From: an uncultured Prevotella sp.
GTDB taxonomy: Bacteria > Bacteroidota > Bacteroidia > Bacteroidales > Bacteroidaceae
Direction: 5' to 3'
NCBI GenBank assembly: GCA_946186945.1
Contig: CAMHPC010000016.1
Span: 1 to 32,503 of the forward strand
Length of the DNA: 32,503 nucleotides
Positions 6,418-16,301 of this stretch are shown one piece after another. The notes beneath the pieces are model-generated. The model saw only the letters and a program-made list of their open reading frames with translations, was not told the origin of the DNA and ran no database searches. The position numbers and the translations under genes are program-made. Position 1 is the stretch's first letter. Each line of letters begins with the position of its first letter.

Positions 6418-6481
6418 CAGGCTGAAAGAACGGATTGCTTTCAAACGGCAACTTTCACTAACAAAACAAAGCACATCACAC

Positions 6482-9400
6482 ATGAAGAAATCACTGAAGA
6501 AAGTTTTGGTGCTCGGTAGTGGCGCCTTAAAGATTGGTCAGGCTGGCGAGTTTGACTATTCGGGATCACAGGCATTGAAGGCATTGCGCGAGGAGGGTAT
6601 ATCCTCCGTCCTTGTCAATCCCAACATTGCCACCATTCAGACCTCAGAAGGCATAGCCGACAAGGTGTATTTCCAACCGGTCACCCCTTATTTCGTAACA
6701 GAGATCATCAAGAAGGAGCGTCCTGACGGCATTCTTTTGGCTTTCGGCGGACAGACCGCCCTCAACTGCGGCACCGAGTTGTATCGTAATGGCACATTGG
6801 AAGAATATGGTGTGCAGGTGCTGGGCACCTCTGTAGAGGCCATTATGGACACCGAAGACCGTGATTTGTTTGTAAAGAAACTCGACACAGCATCACTCAA
6901 GACTCCTATAAGCGAGGCGGTGGAGAATATGGAAGACGCACTGGCTGCAGCACGCAAGATAGGTTACCCTATCATGATACGCAGTGCCTACGCCCTGGGC
7001 GGACTTGGCAGCGGTATCTGCCCCGACGAGCAGAAGTTTGTGGAGTTGGCTGAGAGTGCCTTCACATTTGCCCCTCAGGTGTTGGTGGAAGAGTCGTTGA
7101 AAGGATGGAAGGAGATAGAGTTTGAGGTGATACGAGATGCCAATGACCATTGCTTCACCGTGGCGTCCATGGAGAATTTCGACCCACTGGGCATACATAC
7201 CGGCGAGTCAATAGTAGTGGCACCCACCTGTTCTCTCACCGACGAACAGGTGAAGATGCTTCAGGAATTGTCTATCAATTGTGTGCGTCATCTGAACATT
7301 GTGGGTGAGTGCAATATACAGTTCGCCTTCAATGCAGAGACCAATGACTATCGAATCATTGAGGTCAACGCCCGTCTGAGCCGTTCTTCAGCCCTCGCTT
7401 CCAAAGCCACCGGTTATCCTTTGGCTTTCGTGGCTGCAAAGATAGCACTGGGCTATACACTGGACCAGATAGGCGAGATGGGCACTCCGAACAGTGCCTA
7501 CGTGGCACCTTCTCTCGACTACATGATATGCAAGATACCTCGCTGGGATCTGACAAAGTTTGCTGGTGTAAGCAGGCAAATCGGTTCATCGATGAAGTCG
7601 GTGGGTGAGATTATGTCCATTGGTCGCAGTTTTGAGGAGATGATACAGAAGGGTCTACGCATGATTGGTCAGGGTATGCACGGTTTCGTGGGCAACGACC
7701 ACACCAAGTTTGACGATCTGAACGATGCCCTCTCCAATCCCACCGACCTTCGTATCTTCGCTATCGCCCAGGCCCTGGAGAATGGTTACACCGTGGAGCG
7801 CATAGAGGAACTGACCAAGATAGACGTTTGGTTCCTGGAGCGTCTGAAACACATAGTAGACCTGAAACACCAGTTGCAGACATACAACCGCATAGAAGAC
7901 CTGAGCGATGACTTTCTTCGTGAGGTGAAGGCAGCAGGCTTCAGCGACTTCCAGATAGCCCGCTTCGTGCTTAAACCCGAACAGGGCAATATGGTGAAAG
8001 AGAACCTGGAAGTGCGCCGCAATCGCAAGCAGCGTGGCATACTGCCGGCAGTGAAACGTATCAACACCGTAGCGAGCGAACACCCAGAATTGACCAACTA
8101 CCTATATATGACATACGCGGTGAGCGGTCACGATATAGACTACTACAAGAACGAGAAGTCGGTGGTAGTACTGGGCAGTGGAGCCTATCGCATCGGCTCA
8201 TCTGTAGAATTTGACTGGTGCTCAGTGAATGCTATCAATACAGCAAGAAACCTGGGATACAAGTCGATAATGATAAACTACAACCCCGAGACGGTGTCAA
8301 CAGACTATGACATGTGCGACAGGTTGTATTTCGATGAGTTGTCGTTTGAACGCGTGCTTGACGTGATCGATTTGGAACAGCCGCGTGGAGTGATAGTGAG
8401 CGTGGGTGGTCAGATACCCAACAACCTGGCGATGAAACTCTACCACCAGGGAGTGCCCGTGCTTGGCACCTCACCAGTTAATATAGACCGTGCAGAAAAC
8501 CGCGACAAATTCTCTGCCATGCTCGACAAACTGGGCATAGACCAGCCGGAGTGGCGTGCACTGACCTCCACTGCCGATATACATGAGTTTGTGGAGAAGG
8601 TGGGCTACCCAGTCTTGGTTCGTCCCTCCTACGTACTTTCCGGCGCAGCCATGAATGTATGTTACGACTTTGAAGAACTGGATCGTTTCCTTCAGATGGC
8701 CACCGAGGTGAGCAAGGAATATCCGGTGGTAGTGTCGAAGTTCATGCAAGACACCAAAGAGATAGAGTTTGACGCCGTAGCCGACAAGGGTGAGATAGTG
8801 GAATACGCAGTAAGCGAACACATAGAGTATGCCGGTGTGCACAGTGGCGATGCCACCATGGTATTCCCAGCCCAGCATATCTATTTCTCTACCATACGTC
8901 AGATAAAGAAAATTGCCCGCAAGATAGCCAAGGAACTGAACATCAGCGGACCCTTCAACATACAGTTCCTTGCCAAGGACCGTCAGGTGCGTGTGATAGA
9001 GTGCAACCTGCGTGCTTCACGTTCGTTCCCCTTCGTAAGCAAGATACTGAAGCGCAACTTCATCGAGACCGCTACTAAGATTATGCTCGACGCACCCTAT
9101 ACCCGTGCAGACAAGAGCGAGTTTGACATAGACCGCATAGGCGTGAAAGCCTCTCAGTTCTCTTTCGCCCGTCTGCAGAATGCAGACCCTGTGCTTGGTG
9201 TAGACATGTCGTCGACAGGTGAAGTAGGTTGTCTGGGCGACGACCTGAACGAGGCACTTCTCAATGCACTGATAGCCACCGGCTACCGTCTGCCCAAGCA
9301 CTCGGTACTCATCTCCTCTGGTGGTGTGAAAGGAAAAGTTGACCTGCTCGATGCATCACGCATGTTAGTAGAAAAGGGCTACGAGGTATATGCCACTGCC

Positions 9401-9703
9401 GGAACAGCACGTTTCCTGCAGGAGAACGGTGTGAATGCCAAGGCAGTGAAATGGCCTGACGAGGCTGGTGAGGACAATGTGATGGACCTGATAGCCAACC
9501 ATCGTCTGGACCTTATAATCAACGTGCCGAAGAACCATACCAAGCGTGAACTGACAAACGGCTATCGCATCCGTCGCGGTGCCATCGACCACAACATACC
9601 GCTTATGACCAACGTACGACTGGCAAAGGCATTCATTGAAGCCTTCTGCGCCATGAAGCAAGAGGACATTAAGGTAAAGAGTTGGCAGGAATACGACAGT
9701 TAA
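6482..9703 (+). CDS. carB: Carbamoyl-phosphate synthase large subunit
   Basis: From the ATG at 6482 the protein is 1073 residues, the usual CarB length. It shows two homologous ATP-grasp halves. The first starts VLVLGSGALKIGQAGEFDYS and contains the NARLSRSSALASKATGYPLA segment. The second starts at about residue 556 with VVVLGSGAYRIGSSVEFDW and contains ECNLRASRSFPFVSK. A C-terminal MGS-like allosteric domain begins at about 935 (SVLISSGGVKGKVDLLDA). CarB makes carbamoyl phosphate from bicarbonate, ammonia and two ATP for pyrimidine and arginine synthesis, with ammonia tunnelled from CarA. No carA lies next to it, so the small subunit must be encoded elsewhere. A frame extended upstream would start with TTG before the -7 box and is rejected. 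Confidence 0.96.
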   Translation: MKKSLKKVLVLGSGALKIGQAGEFDYSGSQALKALREEGISSVLVNPNIATIQTSEGIADKVYFQPVTPYFVTEIIKKERPDGILLAFGGQTALNCGTELYRNGTLEEYGVQVLGTSVEAIMDTEDRDLFVKKLDTASLKTPISEAVENMEDALAAARKIGYPIMIRSAYALGGLGSGICPDEQKFVELAESAFTFAPQVLVEESLKGWKEIEFEVIRDANDHCFTVASMENFDPLGIHTGESIVVAPTCSLTDEQVKMLQELSINCVRHLNIVGECNIQFAFNAETNDYRIIEVNARLSRSSALASKATGYPLAFVAAKIALGYTLDQIGEMGTPNSAYVAPSLDYMICKIPRWDLTKFAGVSRQIGSSMKSVGEIMSIGRSFEEMIQKGLRMIGQGMHGFVGNDHTKFDDLNDALSNPTDLRIFAIAQALENGYTVERIEELTKIDVWFLERLKHIVDLKHQLQTYNRIEDLSDDFLREVKAAGFSDFQIARFVLKPEQGNMVKENLEVRRNRKQRGILPAVKRINTVASEHPELTNYLYMTYAVSGHDIDYYKNEKSVVVLGSGAYRIGSSVEFDWCSVNAINTARNLGYKSIMINYNPETVSTDYDMCDRLYFDELSFERVLDVIDLEQPRGVIVSVGGQIPNNLAMKLYHQGVPVLGTSPVNIDRAENRDKFSAMLDKLGIDQPEWRALTSTADIHEFVEKVGYPVLVRPSYVLSGAAMNVCYDFEELDRFLQMATEVSKEYPVVVSKFMQDTKEIEFDAVADKGEIVEYAVSEHIEYAGVHSGDATMVFPAQHIYFSTIRQIKKIARKIAKELNISGPFNIQFLAKDRQVRVIECNLRASRSFPFVSKILKRNFIETATKIMLDAPYTRADKSEFDIDRIGVKASQFSFARLQNADPVLGVDMSSTGEVGCLGDDLNEALLNALIATGYRLPKHSVLISSGGVKGKVDLLDASRMLVEKGYEVYATAGTARFLQENGVNAKAVKWPDEAGEDNVMDLIANHRLDLIINVPKNHTKRELTNGYRIRRGAIDHNIPLMTNVRLAKAFIEAFCAMKQEDIKVKSWQEYDS

Positions 9704-9734
9704 ACCAAGTCAATAGAAGATACTGACACTTTTA

Positions 9735-9785
9735 ATTGGGGGCTGCACGAAAATATTCACTGAAATATTTTGTGCAGCCCCCAAT
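9735..9785 (+). terminator. Long hairpin after carB, overlapping the next promoter
   Basis: A 14-bp perfect stem (9735-9748 with 9772-9785, core GGGGGCTGCAC/GTGCAGCCCCC) continues, after one bulged G, as an 8-bp A/T stem (9750-9757 with 9764-9771) with a 6-nt loop. It lies 31 nt after the carB stop. No strong T run follows. Its 3' arm contains the -33 TTTG (9769-9772) of the next gene, so it could act as terminator, operator or both. Confidence 0.65.
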
Positions 9786-9799
9786 AAGTGTTATATTTG
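9769..9799 (+). promoter_or_regulatory. Promoter of the modular secreted protein gene
   Basis: TTTG (9769-9772), a 19-nt spacer and TATATTTG (9792-9799) match the phylum consensus. Transcription would start near 9805 and leave a leader of about 36 nt before the ATG at 9841. The -33 box is inside the 3' arm of the hairpin that follows carB. Confidence 0.75.
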
Positions 9800-9840
9800 C
9801 ACTGAAAATCATTAATCTATTAACTATAAACAAGACTTAC

Positions 9841-12408
9841 ATGAACAAAATTTTACGCTATTCACTGGCAGTGATGCTGTTGGCTGTATGCCACATTGCC
9901 TCTGCCACAGATGTGTTATTTGACTTTGATGCCGAGCATGCCTCAATGTTTGCTGGCATAACAGGTGTTTCAGCCAGTGGAGACACTTCTGGTGACATAA
10001 CTTCTGAGGTCAGTTATGTGAAAAGCGGTGTTACAATGGCCGTTACACCAGCTACGGGAACCACACCTAATCGTTTTTGGACCGACTACAATACTCAAAA
10101 AGTACAACTTCGTTTGTACAAAGGTGCGACATTGTCTTTTTCTGTTCCCTCTGGCAAGAAAATTACAAAAATTGCTTATGTGCATACTACCAATGCAACC
10201 AACACGGATGGAATCAGTGCCGATTCAGGAACACTTAACATAGACAATGCAGAGTGGACTGGCGATGCTCAGAGTGTGACGTTCTCTTTCACCAAAGGTT
10301 ACAACTTTGCCACCATCACAGTCACTGTGGAAGAAGGCGCTGCCGAGGCCACTTTGACAATCAGTGGTCAGACTCCCTTTGTGACCAGCACCGAGGTGAC
10401 CATCAAGTCATCTGCCTCAAATGCCATGATATACTATACGCTCGATGGAAGTGACCCCGCAGATGAAAGCAATGACAATGCCATAAGTTATACTGCCCCC
10501 TTCACCATTACAGAGTCATGCACAGTGAAGGCATTCGACGAGACAACTGGCAAGAGCGCAGAAATGACGTTTGAAAAGACCGAACTGCCCAAGGCAGCAA
10601 ACATAGCAGCTTTCAAGGCGCTTGAGAAAGGCTCAGAAGCTGAGCTGACTCTCACCGATGCAGAAGTACTCTATGTAGGCACCAACGACACCTATGTGCG
10701 CGATGCCAGCGGTGCCATTGACTTCTTCAAAGCGGGCCTTAACCTCGAAGCTGGCAACAAAGTGAACGGAACCGTTACCGGTAAGTATGACATATACCAG
10801 AATGCACCTGAATTTGTCAAGACTGATGCCACAAATGCTGACAACCTGACCAGCACTGCAGCCAATGTTTCACCGAAGGAGTTGACCCTCAGCGTGATGA
10901 AGGACAGCAAATATGTGTGCGATCTCGTGCTGCTACGCGGTGTAACCGTAGGCACATTTGCTTTGGACAAGAACAATGTGAAGACCTCTGCCACAGGAAC
11001 TATCGGTGATGAAAGCATAGCTCTATACAACAAGTTCAAGCTCGCTCTTAGCGACACTGACCCAACCAAGGCATACGATGTGACAGGTATACTTCTACCA
11101 TATAACGACGACTACGAGATAGCACTGACAGGCGACTTCGTTGAAAGTGAAGTTGGACCTGTGGGTCCCACTATCGTTGATGTGAACAACATAGCTGAGT
11201 TTGTGGCACTGGAGAAAGGCAAGCATGCCAACCTCACCCTCAACAATGCACAGGTGACTCACATTTTCAATGTTGCTTCTAATGGTTATACACAGGCCTT
11301 CGTACGCGATGAGAGCGGCAGTGTAGAGTTCTACTACAACGGCGACAACAACCTGAATTTCGAGGTAGGTGAGAGCATTAACGGTAGTGTGATAGTGACA
11401 CGCGATGAGTATAACGGACTGCCCGAGGCTGTAGCCCTGACAGGTTACACCAATGATGACAATCTGCTGCACGGCGAAGTGACTGAAGTGACACCTACCG
11501 AAATAACGATAGCAGAGGCAGCCAACAATCTTAGCAATCTTGTGATAATCAACGGTGCCACCATTACCACCGACGGCACAACTCCAGTTGATCCACAGGA
11601 AGGCAGTATAAAGTTTGACATCAACACCGACTATGCCACCCTTTTCCCCACACTTCCAGGCACAAGCAGTGGTAATGGAGCAACAGCAGTTACAGACGGT
11701 GATATAACCGAGACCATAACTTCTGCAGCTGTTGACGGTGCTACTATTACCGTGACTGCTAATCCCAGTGGTACACCAAACCGTATTTGGAGTGCTGCAC
11801 CTCGTCTGCGCATGTATGGCGGCACACTGACCATCACAGCTCCAACAGGACAAACCATGAACGGCATAGTATTCACCCTGCACAATCAACCCTCAAATGT
11901 AAAATGGGCTGATGGCAATACAGTTAACACGGGTACGCTGACCGCACCTGCAAAGAACGACCAAGGTAAGTTCACCGAGACAGAGGCAAAATGGACCGGC
12001 AGTGCAAATGAAGTAGTATTGTCCGTAGCTGCAAACACTCAGATAGGTGTGATAGAACTGCAACTTGCTGGCGCCGCTCCTGCACCTTATGAAGAAACGA
12101 CCGAGTACTACCTGACTGTGGGCACTGAGAAAATCAAGTTGTACAACGAGTTTGCAGACGAAGCATTCAACGACTTCGAACAGTATGTAGGCACTGATAA
12201 GTACTACAATGCCACTGGTATTGTCAAGACATTCAAGGGCACATTGCAACTGATACCAACCAAGTTTGATGCAACTACAGGTATCAATACTACCTCCGTG
12301 ACCAAGGCTGATGCTAATACTCCAATGTACAACATTGCCGGACAGCGTGTGAACAACAGTTACAAGGGTGTTGTGATACAGAATGGCAAGAAATACATGA
12401 ACAAATAA
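9841..12408 (+). CDS. Secreted modular protein with duplicated beta domains, a chitobiase C-terminal-like domain and a Prevotella-type C-terminal tail
   Basis: The 855-residue protein starts with a signal peptide cleaved after about residue 22 (IASA/TD). The visible layout is: beta domain A (about 22-167); a chitobiase/beta-hexosaminidase C-terminal-like domain (about 169-247, with IYYTLDGSDP); two related domains B1 (about 251-435) and B2 (about 448-583), both with IAxFxALEKG and VRDxSG motifs; a second copy of A (about 589-747, repeating TPNR[FI]W and [EK]WTG); and a C-terminal tail at about 815-855 with YNIAGQRVNNSYKGVVIQNG. That tail is common at the end of exported Prevotella proteins and may be a sorting or anchoring signal. 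No catalytic motif was found. A glycan-binding or adhesive surface role is inferred from the domain types only. An upstream extension of the frame is rejected because it would start inside the hairpin. Confidence 0.85.
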   Translation: MNKILRYSLAVMLLAVCHIASATDVLFDFDAEHASMFAGITGVSASGDTSGDITSEVSYVKSGVTMAVTPATGTTPNRFWTDYNTQKVQLRLYKGATLSFSVPSGKKITKIAYVHTTNATNTDGISADSGTLNIDNAEWTGDAQSVTFSFTKGYNFATITVTVEEGAAEATLTISGQTPFVTSTEVTIKSSASNAMIYYTLDGSDPADESNDNAISYTAPFTITESCTVKAFDETTGKSAEMTFEKTELPKAANIAAFKALEKGSEAELTLTDAEVLYVGTNDTYVRDASGAIDFFKAGLNLEAGNKVNGTVTGKYDIYQNAPEFVKTDATNADNLTSTAANVSPKELTLSVMKDSKYVCDLVLLRGVTVGTFALDKNNVKTSATGTIGDESIALYNKFKLALSDTDPTKAYDVTGILLPYNDDYEIALTGDFVESEVGPVGPTIVDVNNIAEFVALEKGKHANLTLNNAQVTHIFNVASNGYTQAFVRDESGSVEFYYNGDNNLNFEVGESINGSVIVTRDEYNGLPEAVALTGYTNDDNLLHGEVTEVTPTEITIAEAANNLSNLVIINGATITTDGTTPVDPQEGSIKFDINTDYATLFPTLPGTSSGNGATAVTDGDITETITSAAVDGATITVTANPSGTPNRIWSAAPRLRMYGGTLTITAPTGQTMNGIVFTLHNQPSNVKWADGNTVNTGTLTAPAKNDQGKFTETEAKWTGSANEVVLSVAANTQIGVIELQLAGAAPAPYEETTEYYLTVGTEKIKLYNEFADEAFNDFEQYVGTDKYYNATGIVKTFKGTLQLIPTKFDATTGINTTSVTKADANTPMYNIAGQRVNNSYKGVVIQNGKKYMNK

Positions 12409-12428
12409 TCTGATTTATACTATCACTG

Positions 12429-12464
12429 AGCACCCTTCACCTCATGGTGGGGGGTGCTTTTTTC
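12429..12464 (+). terminator. Intrinsic terminator of the modular secreted protein gene
   Basis: AGCACCC (12429-12435) pairs with GGGTGCT (12452-12458), with an inner CACC/GGTG stem. The 3' arm runs into a tract of six T residues. It lies 20 nt after the stop codon and ends about 20 nt before the next start codon. Confidence 0.85.
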
Positions 12465-12482
12465 AAAACAAATCCAATAGTT

Positions 12483-13421
12483 ATGAGAGACAACAGAGTA
12501 TGTGCCCTGTTTGGCATAGAACATCCTGTGATACAGGGAGGCATGGTATGGATAAGCGGTTGGCGACTGGCAGCCGCAGTGAGCAACGCCGGTGGACTGG
12601 GACTGCTCGGCGCAGGTTCAATGACACCTGAACTGCTGCGCGAGCATATCACCAAACTACGTGCTGCCACCGAAAAGCCATGGGGAGTGAACCTGCCGCT
12701 CATGAACCCCAATGCAGAGACCTTCATACAGATTATCATCGAAGAAGGTGTGAAGATAGTATTCACCTCGGCTGGCAGTCCTAAGAAATACACCGCTCTC
12801 CTGCATGAACACGGCGTGAAGGTATGCCATGTGGTGAGCAGCAGTAAGTTTGCCCGCAAGTGCGAAGAGGCAGGCGTAGATGCCGTGGTATGCGAAGGTT
12901 TTGAGGCAGGTGGTCACAATGGTCGTGAAGAGACCACCACCATGGTGCTGGTACCACAGGTACGACGTGCCACCACCCTGCCACTTATAGCAGCCGGTGG
13001 CATAGCATCGGGTAAGGCATGGCTGGCTGCCGAGGCCCTCGGTGCCGAGGGAGTGCAGATTGGTACTCTGTTCGCACTGACCACAGAGAGCAGCGCCTCG
13101 GATGCATACAAGCAACGCTGCACCAGTTTGGAAGAAGGCGACACCATGCTCACACTGAAACTCCTCTCTCCCACCCGTCTGGTGAAAAATGCCCTCTTCG
13201 GCAAGATAGACGAGGCAGAAAAGGAAGGAGCCTCACGTGAGGATCTTCTCGGTCTTGTACCTCCAGGCAGTGCGCGTCGTGGCATTTTTGAGGATGACAC
13301 AGACCACGGCGAGGTAGAGATAGGACAGATAGCATCTGCCATACGCGAGGTGCAACCAGTAAGCGAAGTGATGAGAGCCCTTGTAGCAGGCTACAATGAA
13401 GCCATCAACCGTCTGAAGTAG
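12483..13421 (+). CDS. Nitronate monooxygenase / FabK-like FMN-dependent enzyme
   Basis: The 312-residue protein is a TIM-barrel flavoprotein of the 2-nitropropane dioxygenase family. Visible signatures are HPVIQGGMVWISG near the N-terminus, the AGGLGLLGAGSM glycine-rich turn, GFEAGGHNG with the histidine that serves as base in nitronate monooxygenases, and LIAAGGIASG followed by GAEGVQIGT, the FMN phosphate-binding region. Members either oxidise nitronates with O2 or, as FabK, reduce enoyl-ACP in fatty-acid synthesis. The EAGGH...TTTMVLVPQV pattern is shared with FabK, so the substrate is uncertain. The start at 12483 is preferred because a longer frame would begin within the preceding terminator. 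No promoter fits between that terminator and the ATG, so it may depend on readthrough or an upstream internal promoter. Confidence 0.85.
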   Translation: MRDNRVCALFGIEHPVIQGGMVWISGWRLAAAVSNAGGLGLLGAGSMTPELLREHITKLRAATEKPWGVNLPLMNPNAETFIQIIIEEGVKIVFTSAGSPKKYTALLHEHGVKVCHVVSSSKFARKCEEAGVDAVVCEGFEAGGHNGREETTTMVLVPQVRRATTLPLIAAGGIASGKAWLAAEALGAEGVQIGTLFALTTESSASDAYKQRCTSLEEGDTMLTLKLLSPTRLVKNALFGKIDEAEKEGASREDLLGLVPPGSARRGIFEDDTDHGEVEIGQIASAIREVQPVSEVMRALVAGYNEAINRLK

Positions 13422-13448
13422 ATAACAATTGTAGAAATATATAGCATG

Positions 13449-13484
13449 AGAGGGGTCCGGCCAAAGCGTCGTACCCCTCTTTAT
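13449..13484 (+). terminator. Intrinsic terminator after the nitronate monooxygenase-like gene
   Basis: AGAGGGGT (13449-13456) pairs perfectly with ACCCCTCT (13473-13480) across a 16-nt loop, followed by a short T-rich stretch. It lies 28 nt after the stop codon and separates the gene from the valS promoter. Confidence 0.75.
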
Positions 13485-13527
13485 GGTTTGTAATGTGCAA
13501 ATAATTAAGGAATTGACTATGGTAAGA

Positions 13528-13559
13528 TTTGTATATTGAGTACTAATTTCGTAATTTTG
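13528..13559 (+). promoter_or_regulatory. Promoter of the valS operon
   Basis: TTTG (13528-13531), a 20-nt spacer and TAATTTTG (13552-13559) match the phylum consensus, and CAG follows the box. Transcription would start near 13565, giving a leader of about 49 nt to the ATG at 13614. Confidence 0.8.
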
Positions 13560-13613
13560 CAGGCAAAATCAAAATCAGTGGTTATTCAGACCCAACATAA
13601 AAGAACAAAGAAC

Positions 13614-16301
13614 ATGGAATTAGCAAGCAAATACGACCCACATGCAGTGGAATCGAAGTGGTATGAATATTGGATGGAACACAAACTGTTCAGTTCCAAG
13701 CCCGATGGACGTCAGCCCTATACTATAGTTATTCCCCCACCCAATGTGACTGGAGTATTGCACATGGGTCACATGTTGAACAACACCATACAGGACATAT
13801 TGGTTCGCCGTGCCCGTCAGGAGGGCAAGAATGCCTGCTGGGTGCCAGGCACCGACCACGCCTCTATTGCTACCGAAGCCAAGGTAGTGAAGAAACTCGC
13901 TGAGCAGGGAATAAAGAAGCATGACCTGACACGCGATGAGTTTCTGAAGCACGCATGGGACTGGACACACGAGCACGGTGGCATCATCCTGAAGCAGTTG
14001 CGACGCCTGGGTGCATCATGCGACTGGGACCGCACGGCATTCACCATGGACGAGAAGCGCAGTGCCAGTGTGATAAAAGTGTTTGTAGACCTCTATCGCA
14101 AAGGCTATATATACCGTGACCTGCGCATGGTAAACTGGGATCCAAAGGCTCTGACAGCACTAAGCACGGAAGAGGTGGTGTACAAGGAGGAGCAGTCCAA
14201 ACTCTACCACCTGAAGTATTACGTGCACGACTGCGACCATGTGGACGCTGCTGAGGGCGATGTGGTGCATCATGACGAGAAAGGCTATTATGCTGTAGTG
14301 GCAACCACCCGTCCCGAAACGATCATGGGTGATACCGCCATGTGCATCAACCCCAAAGACCCGAAGAACCAGTGGTTGAAGGGCAAGAAAGTGATAGTGC
14401 CCTTGGTAGGCAGAGTGATACCAGTGATAGAAGACCGCTATGTAGACATTGAGTTCGGTACTGGTTGTCTGAAGGTGACACCTGCCCACGACACCAACGA
14501 CTACATGCTGGGCAAAACCCATAAGTTGGAGACCATAGACATATTTAATGCCGACGGTACCATATCCGAGGCCTCACCATTGTATGTAGGTATGGACCGT
14601 TTCGACTGCCGCATGCAGATATCCAAGGACCTGGAAGCAGCCGGACTGATGGAACGTGTGGAGGACTATACCAACAAGGTGGGTTACTCAGAGCGCAACC
14701 CCGACACTGCCATAGAGCCCCGTCTGTCTCTGCAGTGGTTCCTGCGCATGAAGCATTTCGCAGAGATAGCCCTCCAGCCCGTGATGACCGGTGAGATGCA
14801 GTTCTATCCGTCGAAATACAAGAACACCTACAAAAACTGGTTGGAAAACATACAAGACTGGTGCATATCACGCCAATTGTGGTGGGGACACCGCATACCC
14901 GCCTACTACTACAATGACAATGACGAGTTCGTGGTGGCAGAGACCAAGGAAGAGGCACTTGCCCTGGCACGCAAGCAGAGTGGCAACGAAGCGCTCACCG
15001 AGGCAGACCTGCGTCAGGACGAGGATGCACTCGACACCTGGTTCTCCTCTTGGTTGTGGCCCATCTCCCTCTTCGACGGCATCAACGATCCCGACAACGA
15101 AGAGTTGCGCTACTACTATCCCACCAGCGACCTGGTGACGGCACCAGATATCATATTCTTCTGGGTGGCACGCATGATTATGGCAGGCGAGGAGTACATG
15201 AGTAAGATACCTTTCAAGAACGTGTATTTCACCGGAATAGTACGTGACAAATTGGGCAGGAAGATGTCGAAGAGTCTTGGCAACTCACCCGACCCCTTGA
15301 AACTGATAGACGACTTCGGTGCCGATGGTGTACGTATGGGTATGATGCTGAGTGCCCCTGCCGGCAACGACATACTATTCGACGAGGCACTGTGCGAACA
15401 GGGTCGCAATTTCAACAACAAGATATGGAATGCCTTCCGTCTGGTGAAGGGCTGGCAAGTGGCAGACACGGAGCAACCTGTGGCAGCCGCCACCGCCACC
15501 CGTTGGTTTGCCGCCCGTCTTCGCGCCACACATGCCGAGATAAGCGACATGCTGAAGAAATATCGTATCAGCGATGCTCTGATGAGCGTATATCAACTGT
15601 TCTGGGACGAGTTCTCCAGTTGGTATCTGGAGATGATAAAACCTGCATACGGCACGCCCATAGACCGAAAGACCATGGAGCAGACCCTGGCATACTTCGA
15701 GCAGTTGCTGCAATTGCTTCATCCCTTCATGCCTTTCATCACCGAGGAGTTGTGGCAGCACATCTACGACCGCGAGGAAGGAGCCAGCATCATGTGTGAA
15801 GAGTTGCGCATAGCCGCCCCCGAGACTGGCGATGCCGACCTGATAAAGGCCATAGACGAGGTGAAGCAGATAGTATCGCAGGTACGTGCGCAACGAGCCA
15901 GCAAGAACATAGCCCAGAAAGAGCAGTTGGTGCTTCACGCTGTGGGCGAGAACCACCATAGTGCCTATTCAGACATAATCATGAAGATGGCAAACCTGAA
16001 GGAATTTAGCACCGTCGCAGAGAAGCATGCCGATGCAGCACAATTCCTTGTAGGCACATACGAATTTGAGGTGCCCCTCGGCGATATGATAGACGTACAG
16101 GCTGAGATAGAGAAACAGGAAGCACAGCTGAAACATCTGGAAGGTTTCCTGGCAGGCATAGAGAAGAAACTCTCCAACGAGAAATTTGTGGCACATGCCC
16201 CCGAAGCAGTGGTGGCAATGGAGCGCAAAAAGCAGCACGACTCACAGGAGAAGATAGCATCGCTACGCGCATCGCTGAGCGAACTTCGCAAGAAACTATG
16301 A
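13614..16301 (+). CDS. valS: Valyl-tRNA synthetase
   Basis: The 895-residue class I aminoacyl-tRNA synthetase charges tRNA-Val and edits mischarged threonine. The HIGH-type motif appears as HMGH (about residues 50-53, within [15 protein letters not shown]), and the KMSKS loop is at 550-554 ([14 protein letters not shown]). The CP1 editing insertion carries [13 protein letters not shown] and TPAHDTNDY. The C-terminal 70 residues are a charged coiled coil ([16 protein letters not shown]), as in other ValRS. Length and order are normal. The ATG at 13614 is chosen because a longer frame would start upstream of the -7 box at 13552-13559. The stop codon overlaps the ATG of the following gene by 4 nt, so translation of the two is probably coupled. 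Confidence 0.97.
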   Translation: MELASKYDPHAVESKWYEYWMEHKLFSSKPDGRQPYTIVIPPPNVTGVLHMGHMLNNTIQDILVRRARQEGKNACWVPGTDHASIATEAKVVKKLAEQGIKKHDLTRDEFLKHAWDWTHEHGGIILKQLRRLGASCDWDRTAFTMDEKRSASVIKVFVDLYRKGYIYRDLRMVNWDPKALTALSTEEVVYKEEQSKLYHLKYYVHDCDHVDAAEGDVVHHDEKGYYAVVATTRPETIMGDTAMCINPKDPKNQWLKGKKVIVPLVGRVIPVIEDRYVDIEFGTGCLKVTPAHDTNDYMLGKTHKLETIDIFNADGTISEASPLYVGMDRFDCRMQISKDLEAAGLMERVEDYTNKVGYSERNPDTAIEPRLSLQWFLRMKHFAEIALQPVMTGEMQFYPSKYKNTYKNWLENIQDWCISRQLWWGHRIPAYYYNDNDEFVVAETKEEALALARKQSGNEALTEADLRQDEDALDTWFSSWLWPISLFDGINDPDNEELRYYYPTSDLVTAPDIIFFWVARMIMAGEEYMSKIPFKNVYFTGIVRDKLGRKMSKSLGNSPDPLKLIDDFGADGVRMGMMLSAPAGNDILFDEALCEQGRNFNNKIWNAFRLVKGWQVADTEQPVAAATATRWFAARLRATHAEISDMLKKYRISDALMSVYQLFWDEFSSWYLEMIKPAYGTPIDRKTMEQTLAYFEQLLQLLHPFMPFITEELWQHIYDREEGASIMCEELRIAAPETGDADLIKAIDEVKQIVSQVRAQRASKNIAQKEQLVLHAVGENHHSAYSDIIMKMANLKEFSTVAEKHADAAQFLVGTYEFEVPLGDMIDVQAEIEKQEAQLKHLEGFLAGIEKKLSNEKFVAHAPEAVVAMERKKQHDSQEKIASLRASLSELRKKL

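Noticed and set aside
6407..6481. 25-residue N-terminal extension of carB
   Set aside because: It would start with TTG upstream of the -7 box and is not part of the CarB family; the ATG at 6482 gives the usual 1073 residues.
9736..9840. Upstream extension of the secreted protein frame by 35 residues
   Set aside because: It begins inside the hairpin upstream of the promoter, and the signal peptide starts cleanly at 9841.
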